Origin: an uncultured Oscillospiraceae bacterium
Lineage (GTDB): Bacteria; Bacillota; Clostridia; Oscillospirales; Acutalibacteraceae
Reading direction: 5' to 3'
Length of the DNA stretch: 13,018 nt
NCBI GenBank assembly: GCA_902478605.1
Contig: CABSLQ010000072.1
Span: forward strand, 1-13,018
A program made the position numbers and the translations under genes. The notes below the pieces were generated by a model. The model was given only the letters and a program-made list of their open reading frames with translations. It made no database searches and was not told the origin of the DNA. Below, in pieces: positions 5,046 to 12,849 of the stretch (position 1 is the first letter of the stretch; each line of letters starts with the position of its first letter).

Positions 5046-6251
5046 ATGTTTATTATCCGGTTTCTCCGCTGGCTGTTCGGCTGGGCGGAGTTTGAGGCGG
5101 AAGGCGGGTTCCCCGAACGCCTGCTGAACCTGGCCGCCCGGGGCGGCGTAACGCTGTGGAATACGGGGCGGCACGGCGCGTCGCTGCAGGCCTGCTGCTT
5201 TGCACGCAAATACAAAAAGCTGCGGCCCTTTGCCCGCAGGGCGGGCGTGCGCCTGCATGTGCGCCGGCGGCACGGCCTGCCCTTTTTTGCGCATCGGTAC
5301 CGGGCACGGGCAGGGGTAGTGATTGGCGTGGCCCTCTACGCCATCCTGCTGCACGGCCTGTCGCAGCAGATATGGGTTATTCAGATCAGCGGTAACCAAA
5401 CGGTGCCGGATAAGCAGATCTATAAGGTCATGGAGGAGCTCGGCGTGCGCAAGGGCGTCAAAATGGACACGCTCGATATCCAGCTGCTGCAGATCGAAGC
5501 GCTCCAGAGGCTGCCGGATCTGGTATGGCTGACGGTCAATCCGGAGGGATCGGTCGCACACATCGAGGTGGCGGAACGGCAGGAGCCGCCGGATATTGTA
5601 GACAAAAACGCCGCGTCCAACATCAAGGCGGCCCGGGACGGCCGCATCGTGCGCATGGAGGTGTACGGCGGGCAGGCGGTTGTCAAGGAAGGGGACGCCG
5701 TCGTCAAAGATATGCTGCTTGTCAGCGGGGTGGTCGATACGGCGGTTGGTCCCGTGCTGCGTAAATCCACCGCCAAAATTTTTGCCGAAACCAGCCGCTC
5801 CGCCACTATCTCCGTGCCGCTGCGGGAGACCAAGCTGCTGCCCGACGGTACCATCATCTACCGGCCCACGCTGCAGCTTTTCCGGTTCGGCATTCCTTTG
5901 TATGCGGACGGTCCTCTGGAGGGCGAGTATCAGCTGGTGGAAAAGGCACATCCGCTTATGGCGAAGGGGATGGCCCTGCCCTTCGGGCTGATCAACCGGT
6001 ATTACCATCGCCTGACGCCCACGGAGATTGTGCGCACCGAGCAGGAGGCCGCCGCCCTGGCGGAGGAACGGCTTGCCGATTGGGAGAAGCTGGAGATGGA
6101 CGGGGTGGAAATCCGCGAGCGGCGGTGCAGCGGACAGATCCAGGGGGACGCTTATGTGCTCACGGTGGCGTATGACTGCGTGGAAGATATTGCCGTGGAA
6201 GAGGCGTTGCCTGAACAGGCACCGGATCAGACGGAAAATGGAACAAAATAA
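5046..6251 (+). CDS. yqfD: Sporulation protein YqfD
   Basis: 401-aa membrane-anchored protein, partner of YqfC in the mother-cell sporulation programme. After a cytoplasmic N-terminal domain of about 85 residues with a basic stretch (KYKKLRPFARR; HVRRRH), one membrane segment lies at about 88-108 (RAGVVIGVALYAILLHG). It is followed by WVIQISGN, resembling the start of a POTRA-like extracytoplasmic domain, then a long region with PLMAKGMALPFG and an acidic tail. The length is normal for the family. AAAGGAG (5029-5035) lies about 10 bases before ATG 5046. Stage-specific function is known mainly by expression and its biochemical role is undefined. Confidence 0.93.
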   Translation: MFIIRFLRWLFGWAEFEAEGGFPERLLNLAARGGVTLWNTGRHGASLQACCFARKYKKLRPFARRAGVRLHVRRRHGLPFFAHRYRARAGVVIGVALYAILLHGLSQQIWVIQISGNQTVPDKQIYKVMEELGVRKGVKMDTLDIQLLQIEALQRLPDLVWLTVNPEGSVAHIEVAERQEPPDIVDKNAASNIKAARDGRIVRMEVYGGQAVVKEGDAVVKDMLLVSGVVDTAVGPVLRKSTAKIFAETSRSATISVPLRETKLLPDGTIIYRPTLQLFRFGIPLYADGPLEGEYQLVEKAHPLMAKGMALPFGLINRYYHRLTPTEIVRTEQEAAALAEERLADWEKLEMDGVEIRERRCSGQIQGDAYVLTVAYDCVEDIAVEEALPEQAPDQTENGTK

Positions 6252-6275
6252 CAGGAAACGGAAGAAAAATAGCCC

Positions 6276-6296
6276 TTATACAAGCGGCGTGTATAA
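6276..6296 (+). terminator. Weak hairpin after yqfD
   Basis: A 7-bp stem TTATACA / TGTATAA (6276-6282 and 6290-6296) with a 7-base loop is followed by AGTTTTC. It is AT-rich and has a poor U run, so it may only partly separate yqfCD from phoH. Confidence 0.3.
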
Positions 6297-6348
6297 AGTT
6301 TTCTCCAATCCGAAAAGAATGGCGACGTATTTTTGTTATATTTGGTGA

Positions 6349-6377
6349 ATGACAAAGAAAACTATTATTGATATAAT
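6349..6377 (+). promoter_or_regulatory. Sigma-A-like promoter before phoH
   Basis: ATGACA (6349-6354), 17-base spacer, TATAAT (6372-6377); a second overlapping TATAAT sits at 6377-6382. Predicted start near 6384-6390, about 30 nt before phoH. This would separate vegetative expression of phoH onward from the sporulation pair upstream. Confidence 0.7.
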
Positions 6378-6416
6378 ATAATTTATCCAATAGAGGAAAA
6401 GGGAAAGGAAACCCGG

Positions 6417-7430
6417 ATGTTTGAACAGATAATCAATGTGGATCGCATGGAACAGGCGGTATCCCTGTTTGGCAGCTTTGACGAAAATATCCGTCTCGTC
6501 GAAGAGCATTACGGCGTGAGCATTATCACCCGCGGGACCGACTTGAAGGTCAGCGGGGAGCCTGAGGCGGTCGCCAAGGCGGTGCGCGCCATCCAGGGCC
6601 TGCTGCAGCTCATCAACCGGGGAGAACAGCTGGGCGAGCAGAATGTGCGGTATGTGCTGATGCTCGTGGATGAGGGCAGCGAGGAGCAGCTGCCGCAGCT
6701 GTCGTCCGACAGCATCTGCATCACATCCAAGGGGCGGCCGGTCAAGCCCAAGACGCTTGGCCAGAAGAAATATGTGGACGCCATCCGCCAAAATACCATT
6801 GTGCTCGGCGTCGGCCCGGCGGGTACGGGCAAGACCTATTTGGCCGTTGCCATGGCGGTCAACGCCTTCCGCGCCAAGGAGGTCAACCGCATTATCCTGA
6901 CCCGCCCCGCGGTGGAGGCGGGTGAAAAGCTGGGCTTTCTGCCCGGCGATCTGCAGTCCAAGGTGGATCCGTATCTGCGCCCGCTGTACGACGCACTTTT
7001 CGACATGCTGGGCACCGAGACGTATCAGAAATATATGGAGCGCGGCAACATTGAGATAGCCCCCCTGGCCTACATGCGCGGCCGCACGCTGGACGACAGC
7101 TTCATCATTCTGGACGAAGCGCAGAATACCACGCCCGAGCAGATGAAAATGTTCCTCACCCGCCTGGGGTTCGGATCCAAGATGGTGGTCACGGGCGACA
7201 TCACCCAGGTGGATCTGCCCGACGGGCGCAAAAGCGGCCTGCGCGAGGTGCTGGGCATACTCAAAAATGTGGAGAACATCGCCATCTGCCGCTTCAATGA
7301 AAAGGATGTGGTGCGGCATCAGCTGGTGCAGCGCATCATCCAGGCGTATGAAAAGGCGGAAAAAGCCAAGACGTATAAGCCGCGCCGGGATTTCGCATTC
7401 CGGTCGGAGAAGGACAAAATTAAAAAATAA
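6417..7430 (+). CDS. phoH: PhoH-like ATPase
   Basis: 337-aa P-loop ATPase of the PhoH/YbeZ family, related to the ATPase part of superfamily 1 helicases and thought to act with YbeY in RNA metabolism. An N-terminal KH-like region (about 1-70) is followed by the ATPase domain with Walker A GPAGTGKT (133-140), LTRPAVEAGEKLGFLPGD (161-178), Walker B IILDEAQN (230-237) and TGDITQVDLP (259-268). AAAGGA (6404-6409) lies 7 bases before the ATG. ybeY begins 18 bases after the stop, with no pgpH between. Confidence 0.96.
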   Translation: MFEQIINVDRMEQAVSLFGSFDENIRLVEEHYGVSIITRGTDLKVSGEPEAVAKAVRAIQGLLQLINRGEQLGEQNVRYVLMLVDEGSEEQLPQLSSDSICITSKGRPVKPKTLGQKKYVDAIRQNTIVLGVGPAGTGKTYLAVAMAVNAFRAKEVNRIILTRPAVEAGEKLGFLPGDLQSKVDPYLRPLYDALFDMLGTETYQKYMERGNIEIAPLAYMRGRTLDDSFIILDEAQNTTPEQMKMFLTRLGFGSKMVVTGDITQVDLPDGRKSGLREVLGILKNVENIAICRFNEKDVVRHQLVQRIIQAYEKAEKAKTYKPRRDFAFRSEKDKIKK

Positions 7431-7448
7431 CAAAGGACGGCATGCAGA

Positions 7449-7955
7449 ATGGACAAGATTAAAGTCATTATCGTCAACAAACAGAAAACCGTGAAAATCC
7501 CCACGGGGCTGCGCCTGCTGATGCGCCGGTGCTGCCATGCGGTGCTGGAAATGGAAAACTTTGAGGGATCCGCCGAGGTGGAGATCTCCCTCGTCGACAA
7601 TCAGCAGATCCAGGAAATTAACAGGGAACAGCGGCATATCGATCTGGTCACCGACGTGCTGTCCTTCCCGTTGGGCGAAAACGGCCAGTATGATAAAAAT
7701 CCGGCCACCGGCGCCTACATGCTCGGCGAGGTGGTGCTCTCGGTGGAGCGCGCCATTCAGCAGGCGGAGCAGTACGGCCATACGCTGCAGAGGGAAGTGG
7801 GGTATCTGACGGTGCATTCGGTGCTGCATCTGCTCGGCTACGACCATGTGGACGGCGGCCTGGAGGCGGTGCGCATGCGGGAAAAGGAAGAGGCGGTCAT
7901 GGCATCGGTCGGCCTGCCCCGCGGCGCGAGCTACGTGATGATGAACGACCGCTGA
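7449..7955 (+). CDS. ybeY: Endoribonuclease YbeY
   Basis: 168-aa single-strand endoribonuclease that takes part in 16S rRNA 3'-end maturation and 70S quality control. The metal-binding signature HSVLHLLGYDH (123-133; H123, H127, H133) is intact. Upstream it has the conserved IDLVTDVLSFPLGE segment (64-77) and LGEVVLSVERA (92-102). ATG 7449 is preceded by AAAGGA (7432-7437). It lies between phoH and dgkA, as in other Bacillota apart from the missing pgpH. Confidence 0.96.
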   Translation: MDKIKVIIVNKQKTVKIPTGLRLLMRRCCHAVLEMENFEGSAEVEISLVDNQQIQEINREQRHIDLVTDVLSFPLGENGQYDKNPATGAYMLGEVVLSVERAIQQAEQYGHTLQREVGYLTVHSVLHLLGYDHVDGGLEAVRMREKEEAVMASVGLPRGASYVMMNDR

Positions 7956-7968
7956 GACGCACAGCGGC

Positions 7969-8430
7969 ATGAGAGGGTTTTGGAGGAGCTTCGGGTATGC
8001 GGGGCGCGGCATATGGTTCTGCGTCCGGCATGAGCGGAATTTTCGCGTGCACATGACGGCGGCCTTTTATGTGCTGCTTTTCGCGCCGTATTTTTCCCTG
8101 ACGCGCGGGGAATGGGCGGCGCTGCTGGCCGTGCTGGCGCTTGTGCTCGCCGCCGAAGCGATCAACACCGCCGTGGAACAGGTGGTCAACCTGGCCTCCC
8201 CACGGCGGCGCACCCGGGCCCGCGTCGCCAAGGATGTGGCGGCGGGGGCCGTTTTGCTTTGTGCGTTTTTCGCCTTAGGCGTTGCCGCGGCGCTGTTCTG
8301 GCGCCCGGCGGCATGGGCGGCGCTGCTGCGCGATTTCGGCACGCACATCTGGAAGCCCGTGCTGCTGGCGGCGTCAGTCCCGGTGGCCGTCTGGTTCATT
8401 TTGTCCGGCGGCCGGCGAAGAAAATCATGA
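7969..8430 (+). CDS. dgkA: Undecaprenol/diacylglycerol kinase, DgkA family
   Basis: Small integral membrane kinase (153 aa); Gram-positive members phosphorylate undecaprenol to recycle the lipid carrier for cell-wall synthesis. It shows HERNFRVH (21-28), the signature EAINTAVEQVVN (63-74) and VAKDVAAGAV (87-96, K88 and D89). The last signature residue, normally Asp (E. coli Asp80), is Asn74 here (codon AAC). Membrane segments are near 29-44, 48-68 and 92-112. A fourth hydrophobic segment at about 129-146 extends it beyond the roughly 120-130 aa of typical three-helix members. There is no clear Shine-Dalgarno site before ATG 7969, only 13 bases after the ybeY stop, so translation is probably coupled to ybeY. 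Confidence 0.92.
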   Translation: MRGFWRSFGYAGRGIWFCVRHERNFRVHMTAAFYVLLFAPYFSLTRGEWAALLAVLALVLAAEAINTAVEQVVNLASPRRRTRARVAKDVAAGAVLLCAFFALGVAAALFWRPAAWAALLRDFGTHIWKPVLLAASVPVAVWFILSGGRRRKS

Positions 8431-8454
8431 TATGAAATGACAGGGAGATTCACT

Positions 8455-9366
8455 ATGCCGGATAAACAGTCAACCTCCGCCTTTGTGGCCATCGTGGGGC
8501 GCCCCAACGTGGGCAAATCCTCGCTACTCAATGCGATGGTGGGCCGCAAGGTGGCCATCGTGTCGGACAAGCCCCAGACGACCCGCAACCGCATCATGGG
8601 CATTCTCACCCGCGGGCAGACGCAGCTCGTGTTCCTCGATACGCCGGGCAATCACCGCCCGCGCACCCGGCTGGGCGACTATATGGTCAAATCGATCGGC
8701 GAGGCGGTGTCCGGCGTGGACGTCGGCATGCTGGTAACCGAGCCGCGCGCCGTCGTAAAGGAAGAGGAGCGGGAGCTGCTCGAGCAGTTCCGCCGCCAGA
8801 AGCTGCCCGCCGTGCTGGTGATCAATAAAATCGACACACTGGAGGATAAGGCGGCGCTGCTCGCCTGCATCGACGCGTGGCGGCAGGTTTACGATTTTGC
8901 GGCGATACTGCCTGCGTCAGCCCTGACGGGCGACGGGGTGGAGGATATCATCCGCGAGCTGTCCGGCTTTGCTTTTGAAAGCCCGCATTTCTTCCCTGAC
9001 GATGCGGTCAGCGACCAGCCGGAACGGGTGGTGGCGGCCGAGCTGGTGCGGGAAAAGATGCTGCTGCTTCTGCGGCAGGAGGTGCCCCACGGCGTGGCCG
9101 TGGTTATCGAAAACATGGGAGAGCGGGAAACGCCGAACGGCCCCTTGCTCGATGTGGATGCCTACATTTACTGTGAGCGGGACAGCCACAAGGGCATGAT
9201 CATCGGCAAAAAGGGCGCGATGCTCAAGGAGATCGCCACCCTGGCCAGGCAGGATATGGAAACGCTGTTTGGCGCAAAGGTCAATCTGCAGTGCTGGGTC
9301 AAGGTCAAAGAGGACTGGCGCAACCGGCAGGGGCTGCTGAACGGCTTTGGCTACTCCCTCAAATAA
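8455..9366 (+). CDS. era: GTPase Era
   Basis: 303-aa essential GTPase that binds 16S rRNA near its 3' end during 30S assembly. The G domain shows G1 GRPNVGKS (15-22), switch I SDKPQTTRNRI (37-47), G3 DTPG (62-65), G4 NKID (124-127) and G5 SAL (155-157). The C-terminal KH domain has HKGMIIGKKGAMLKEI (245-260) and the terminal WVKVKEDWRN segment. ATG 8455 is chosen because AGGGAG (8442-8447) lies 7 bases upstream; the in-frame ATG 8437 would add six residues and precedes the binding site. It follows dgkA directly; cdd, often between them in Bacillus, is absent. Confidence 0.97.
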   Translation: MPDKQSTSAFVAIVGRPNVGKSSLLNAMVGRKVAIVSDKPQTTRNRIMGILTRGQTQLVFLDTPGNHRPRTRLGDYMVKSIGEAVSGVDVGMLVTEPRAVVKEEERELLEQFRRQKLPAVLVINKIDTLEDKAALLACIDAWRQVYDFAAILPASALTGDGVEDIIRELSGFAFESPHFFPDDAVSDQPERVVAAELVREKMLLLLRQEVPHGVAVVIENMGERETPNGPLLDVDAYIYCERDSHKGMIIGKKGAMLKEIATLARQDMETLFGAKVNLQCWVKVKEDWRNRQGLLNGFGYSLK

Positions 9367-9425
9367 TGCCAATTTATCCCGTAAGGTGTTTCCGGGAATG
9401 CCGCCGGCCGTTCGGCGCAGGCTAA

Positions 9426-9446
9426 CCGTATCAACGATACGGAGGG
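9426..9446 (+). promoter_or_regulatory. Hairpin overlapping the yqzL ribosome binding site
   Basis: A perfect 7-bp stem with a 3-base loop, CCGTATC-AAC-GATACGG (9426-9442), runs directly into the binding site GGAGGG (9441-9446); the first two bases of that site are inside the stem. It could reduce initiation at ATG 9453. No U tract follows, so it is not a terminator. Confidence 0.5.
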
Positions 9447-9452
9447 ATAGCC

Positions 9453-9638
9453 ATGCCGCGCGGAGACTTATGGGATGCATTTGTGAAAACGGGCCGGATC
9501 GAGGATTACCTGCGCTACTGCGGGGTGGACATTTACCGGCAAATGAACAGCGCCGCGCCGCCGGCGGGAAAGGAGCCGCCTTCTCATGCGTCTGACAACC
9601 GACGCCCTGATCATCCGGGAGAACAACAATATCGGTGA
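9453..9638 (+). CDS. yqzL: YqzL-family small protein
   Basis: 61-aa protein. The N-terminal half (DLWDAFVKTGRIEDYLRY, 5-22) matches the pattern of YqzL, a roughly 45-residue protein encoded between era and recO in Bacillota, with a W-x2-F-x2-TG-x4-YL core. The position here is identical. GGAGGG lies 6 bases before ATG 9453. The last 53 bases overlap recO in another frame, and the C-terminal half (proline- and serine-rich, from about 35) is unlike the short homologues. Function unknown. Confidence 0.75.
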   Translation: MPRGDLWDAFVKTGRIEDYLRYCGVDIYRQMNSAAPPAGKEPPSHASDNRRPDHPGEQQYR

Positions 9639-10347
9639 GGCGGATCGGTTTGTCACGGCGCTGACGCGGGAGCTGGGGCTGGTGCGGGCCTCGGCCCGCG
9701 GCGCGCGCAACTTGAAAAGCCGCCGCGCATCCGCCACGCAGCTGCTTTCCTATTCCCGTCTGACCCTCTATCGGGGACGGGAAAAATACATAATCGATGA
9801 GGCGGAACCGCTGCAGATGTTTTTTGAGCTGCGGTCGGATATCGACAAACTGGCCCTGGCACAGTATTTCTGCGAGCTGACGGGCGTGCTGGCCCCGGCG
9901 GAGGAACCGGCGGGCGATTTTCTGCGTCTGCTGCTCAACGGCCTCGCCTATCTGGAAAACGGCAAACGCGCCGCCCAGCTGATCAAAGCGGTGGTGGAGC
10001 TGCGGATGCTGGCACTGGCGGGGTACATGCCGGCCTTGACCGCCTGCCATGTGTGCGGCCATACGGAGGATGACACCATGTGGCTGTCGCCCATCGCGGG
10101 CAATCTCACCTGTTCCGCCTGCCGGCCGCCGGCCGGTTCCATTGCCCTGCCGCCCAATCTGCTGGCCGCCATGCGCCATATCGTGTATGCACCGGCCGAC
10201 AAGGTGTTTGCCTTCACCATGCCGGAAGCCAGCCTGGCGGCCCTCGCCGACGCAGCGGAGCGCTTTTTGCTCGCCCAGCTGCAGCGGGATTTTAAAACGC
10301 TCGCCTTTTATCATTCCCTGTCGCAAACGGGATTTTCAGCGCAATAA
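9586..10347 (+). CDS. recO: DNA repair protein RecO
   Basis: 253-aa recombination mediator that helps load RecA onto SSB-coated DNA with RecR/RecF. The N-terminal OB fold (about 1-80) contains ALIIRENNNIGEADRFVTALT and GLVRASARGARN. The C-terminal helical domain includes a four-cysteine zinc site (C154-x2-C157 and C176-x2-C179). AAAGGAG (9569-9575) lies 10 bases before ATG 9586, inside yqzL, implying coupled translation. The length is typical. Confidence 0.95.
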   Translation: MRLTTDALIIRENNNIGEADRFVTALTRELGLVRASARGARNLKSRRASATQLLSYSRLTLYRGREKYIIDEAEPLQMFFELRSDIDKLALAQYFCELTGVLAPAEEPAGDFLRLLLNGLAYLENGKRAAQLIKAVVELRMLALAGYMPALTACHVCGHTEDDTMWLSPIAGNLTCSACRPPAGSIALPPNLLAAMRHIVYAPADKVFAFTMPEASLAALADAAERFLLAQLQRDFKTLAFYHSLSQTGFSAQ

Positions 10348-10383
10348 TTGTATATTTATGGATAATATTTACTTATTGTATAA

Positions 10384-10408
10384 GACGGAGTCCCTCCGTC
10401 AGCGGAGG
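10384..10408 (+). promoter_or_regulatory. mutS2 leader with two mutually exclusive hairpins
   Basis: Hairpin 1 is GACGGAG-TCC-CTCCGTC (10384-10400, 7 bp, 3-base loop). Hairpin 2 pairs CCTCCG (10393-10398) with CGGAGG (10403-10408) across a 4-base loop and buries the mutS2 Shine-Dalgarno site GGAGG (10404-10408). The two share CTCCG and cannot coexist. Hairpin 1 should leave the site open. A translational switch is an inference. A weak TATAAG -10-like box at 10379-10384 lacks a good -35. Confidence 0.5.
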
Positions 10409-10413
10409 AAAAG

Positions 10414-12789
10414 ATGAATCGCAACCATATATCGCTTGAACTCGACAAGGTACTGGAGCTGCTGGCGGCCGAAACAACCTGCGCCGATGCGCAGGAGCTG
10501 GCGCGTTCTTTGGAGCCGGTACCCTATGTGGAAGAAGTGCGCCGGCTCATGGGGGAGACGGACGCGGCCTACCGCCTGATGGCGCAGTTCGGCAGCCCGT
10601 CGTTCGGGCAGGTGAAAAATGTGAACAACGCCCTGCGCCGTGCCGAAGCGGGGGCGTGCCTGTCGCTGCGCGAGCTGCTGCAGATTGCCGAAACGCTGCG
10701 GGTGATCCGATCGCTCGCCGAATGGCGGAGTCACTGCGCCGGGGTGGAAACCTGTCTGGATGACCGGTTCTCGGTGCTTTCTCCCAACAAATATCTGGAA
10801 GAAAAGATTGGCACCGCCATTGTGTCGGAGGAAGAGGTCGCCGACGCGGCTTCGCCCGAGCTGGCCGCCATCCGGCGCAAGATGCGCGCCGCCTCCACAC
10901 GCGTGCGGGAGCAGCTGGACAAAATGGTGCGTTCCCCCGCTTACCAGAAGCTGCTGCAGGATCCGATTGTCACCATCCGCGGCGGCCGGTTTGTGGTGCC
11001 GGTCAAGGCGGAGCACCGGGCGGAGGTGCCCGGTCTGGTGCACGACACGTCGGCCTCGGGGGCGACGGTGTTTGTGGAACCGATGGGCGCGGTGGAGGCC
11101 AACAACGAGCTGAAGGTGCTCGCCTCACAGGAGGAGGCGGAGATCGAGCGCATACTCACCGCCCTCTCCGCTGAAGCGGGGAGCTTTGCACAAACCATTA
11201 TAGCGGATTACGAGGTGCTCGTTGAGCTTAACCTGATCTTTGCCAAGGCGCGCCTCGGGTATAAGATGAAGGCGGTGATGCCCGCCATCACCGACGACGG
11301 CCGCATCAAGCTGCGCCAGGCGCGGCATCCGCTGATTGCCCCCGACAAGGTGGTGCCCATCGATGTGGAACTGGGCGGGGATTTTGATACGCTGGTCATC
11401 ACGGGCCCCAACACGGGCGGCAAGACGGTGACCCTCAAGACGCTGGGCCTGCTGTCGCTGATGGCGATGTGCGGGCTGATGCCGCCGGTCAGCGACGGGA
11501 GCAGCCTGTCGGTATTTGGCGAGGTGCTCGCCGATATCGGCGATGAGCAGTCGATCGAGCAGTCGCTGTCCACCTTTTCAGCCCATATGACCAACCTGAT
11601 TCGCATTCTGGACGAGGCGGGACCGCACAGCCTGGTGCTCATGGATGAGCTGGGCGCGGGCACCGACCCCGTGGAGGGGGCGGCGCTGGCCACCGCGATT
11701 CTCGAACGGCTGCGGGAAAAGGGGGCGCGCATCGCCGCCACCACCCACTATGCCGAGCTGAAGGCTTTTGCCATCCATACCCCGGGGGTGGAAAACGGCA
11801 GCTGCGAATTTGACGTGGCGACGCTGCGCCCGACTTACCGGCTGCTGGTGGGGGTGCCGGGCCGTTCCAACGCGTTTGCCATTACGGAGCGGCTGGGCAT
11901 GGACGTGACGCTGGTCAACCGGGCCCGCGAGCTGGTCTCGGGGGATAATCGCCGGCTGGAAGACGTGGTGACCAACCTTGACGAACGGCGGCAGGCGCTG
12001 GAAGCGGAACTGCAGGAAGCGCAGGCCGCCCGGCTGGAGGCGGAGCAGGCAGGACGCCGGACGCGCGAACAGCTTGCCGATCTGGAACGCCGCCGGCAGA
12101 AGGAGATGGAGGACGCGCGCGCCGAGGCCCGCCGCATCGTGGAACGTGCCCGTACCCAGGCGGAACAGCTCATGGATGAGCTGGATGCGCTGCGCAAGCA
12201 GAAGAACGCGGCACAGCTGAACGCGCAGGAGGCGAAAAGCCGGCTGCGTGCCCGGCTGGGCGAGATGGAGCGGGAGGTCGATCCGGTGGATACCCGGCGG
12301 CCCGACAGCTATGCGCTGCCCCGGCCGCTCGCTGCGGGCGACGAGGTGCTCATCGCCGATATCGATAAAAAGGCGACGGTGCTGTCTCCGGCGGACGCGT
12401 CGGGCAATGTGGAGGTGCAGGCGGGGATCATCCGCACCCGGGTACCGCTGCGCAATCTGCGCCTCCTTGAAGGGAACAAGCCGGCGGCGGGCCGTGCCCC
12501 GGCTTCGGCGCGCAGCCGCGGTGTGGCCTCCCGGGCGGAACGTACCGTATCCACCGAGCTGGATCTGCGGGGGCAGACCACCGAGGAGGCGCTGCTCGAG
12601 GTGGATCGCTTTATCGACAATGCTCTGCTCACCGGGGTGGAGCGGATCACCATCATCCATGGCAAGGGCACCGGCGCGCTGCGCGCCGCGGTACACCGCC
12701 ATCTGCGCACCCACCCATCGGTACGGGAGTTCCGGCTCGGTACCTATGGGGAAGGCGAGAACGGCGTGACCATTGCCCAGCTGAAATAA
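10414..12789 (+). CDS. mutS2: MutS2 ATPase/Smr endonuclease
   Basis: 791-aa MutS-family protein without the mismatch-recognition domain. Members limit recombination and, in Bacillus, also split collided ribosomes. The order is core/lever region (about 1-300), ATPase with Walker A GPNTGGKT (331-338), STFSAHM (387-392 region), Walker B LVLMDELGAGTDP (407-419) and the following ATTHYAELK switch. A long charged coiled coil (about 515-620) and a KOW-like beta region (about 640-685) follow, then a low-complexity A/R linker and a C-terminal Smr domain with LDLRG (716-720) and HGKGTG (749-754). All catalytic motifs are intact. GGAGG lies 5 bases before ATG 10414. It is the last gene before a strong terminator. 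Confidence 0.97.
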   Translation: MNRNHISLELDKVLELLAAETTCADAQELARSLEPVPYVEEVRRLMGETDAAYRLMAQFGSPSFGQVKNVNNALRRAEAGACLSLRELLQIAETLRVIRSLAEWRSHCAGVETCLDDRFSVLSPNKYLEEKIGTAIVSEEEVADAASPELAAIRRKMRAASTRVREQLDKMVRSPAYQKLLQDPIVTIRGGRFVVPVKAEHRAEVPGLVHDTSASGATVFVEPMGAVEANNELKVLASQEEAEIERILTALSAEAGSFAQTIIADYEVLVELNLIFAKARLGYKMKAVMPAITDDGRIKLRQARHPLIAPDKVVPIDVELGGDFDTLVITGPNTGGKTVTLKTLGLLSLMAMCGLMPPVSDGSSLSVFGEVLADIGDEQSIEQSLSTFSAHMTNLIRILDEAGPHSLVLMDELGAGTDPVEGAALATAILERLREKGARIAATTHYAELKAFAIHTPGVENGSCEFDVATLRPTYRLLVGVPGRSNAFAITERLGMDVTLVNRARELVSGDNRRLEDVVTNLDERRQALEAELQEAQAARLEAEQAGRRTREQLADLERRRQKEMEDARAEARRIVERARTQAEQLMDELDALRKQKNAAQLNAQEAKSRLRARLGEMEREVDPVDTRRPDSYALPRPLAAGDEVLIADIDKKATVLSPADASGNVEVQAGIIRTRVPLRNLRLLEGNKPAAGRAPASARSRGVASRAERTVSTELDLRGQTTEEALLEVDRFIDNALLTGVERITIIHGKGTGALRAAVHRHLRTHPSVREFRLGTYGEGENGVTIAQLK

Positions 12790-12798
12790 TATGCCTTG

Positions 12799-12849
12799 CA
12801 TCAAAAAACGCGTTCCCCGGCCATTGGCCGGGGAACGCGTTTTTTGATG
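12799..12849. terminator. Bidirectional terminator, perfect 24-bp hairpin
   Basis: Arms 12799-12822 and 12826-12849 pair perfectly around a 3-base loop. The GC core CGCGTTCCCCGGCC is flanked by six A's on one side and six T's on the other, giving a U run in both directions. It starts 9 bases after the mutS2 stop. Confidence 0.93.

Noticed and set aside
6336..8054. 572-codon open frame on the minus strand
   Set aside because: It is antisense to phoH and ybeY, both with full catalytic motifs. It has no plausible domain; long antisense frames are common in GC-rich DNA.
8917..10326. 469-codon open frame on the minus strand
   Set aside because: Antisense to era, yqzL and recO, rich in His/Gln/Arg as expected of a shadow frame, and without a recognisable motif.
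10348..10384. Separate promoter for mutS2
   Set aside because: TATAAG and GATAAT occur in this AT-rich gap but no -35 box lies at 16-18 bases. Too weak to list as its own feature.
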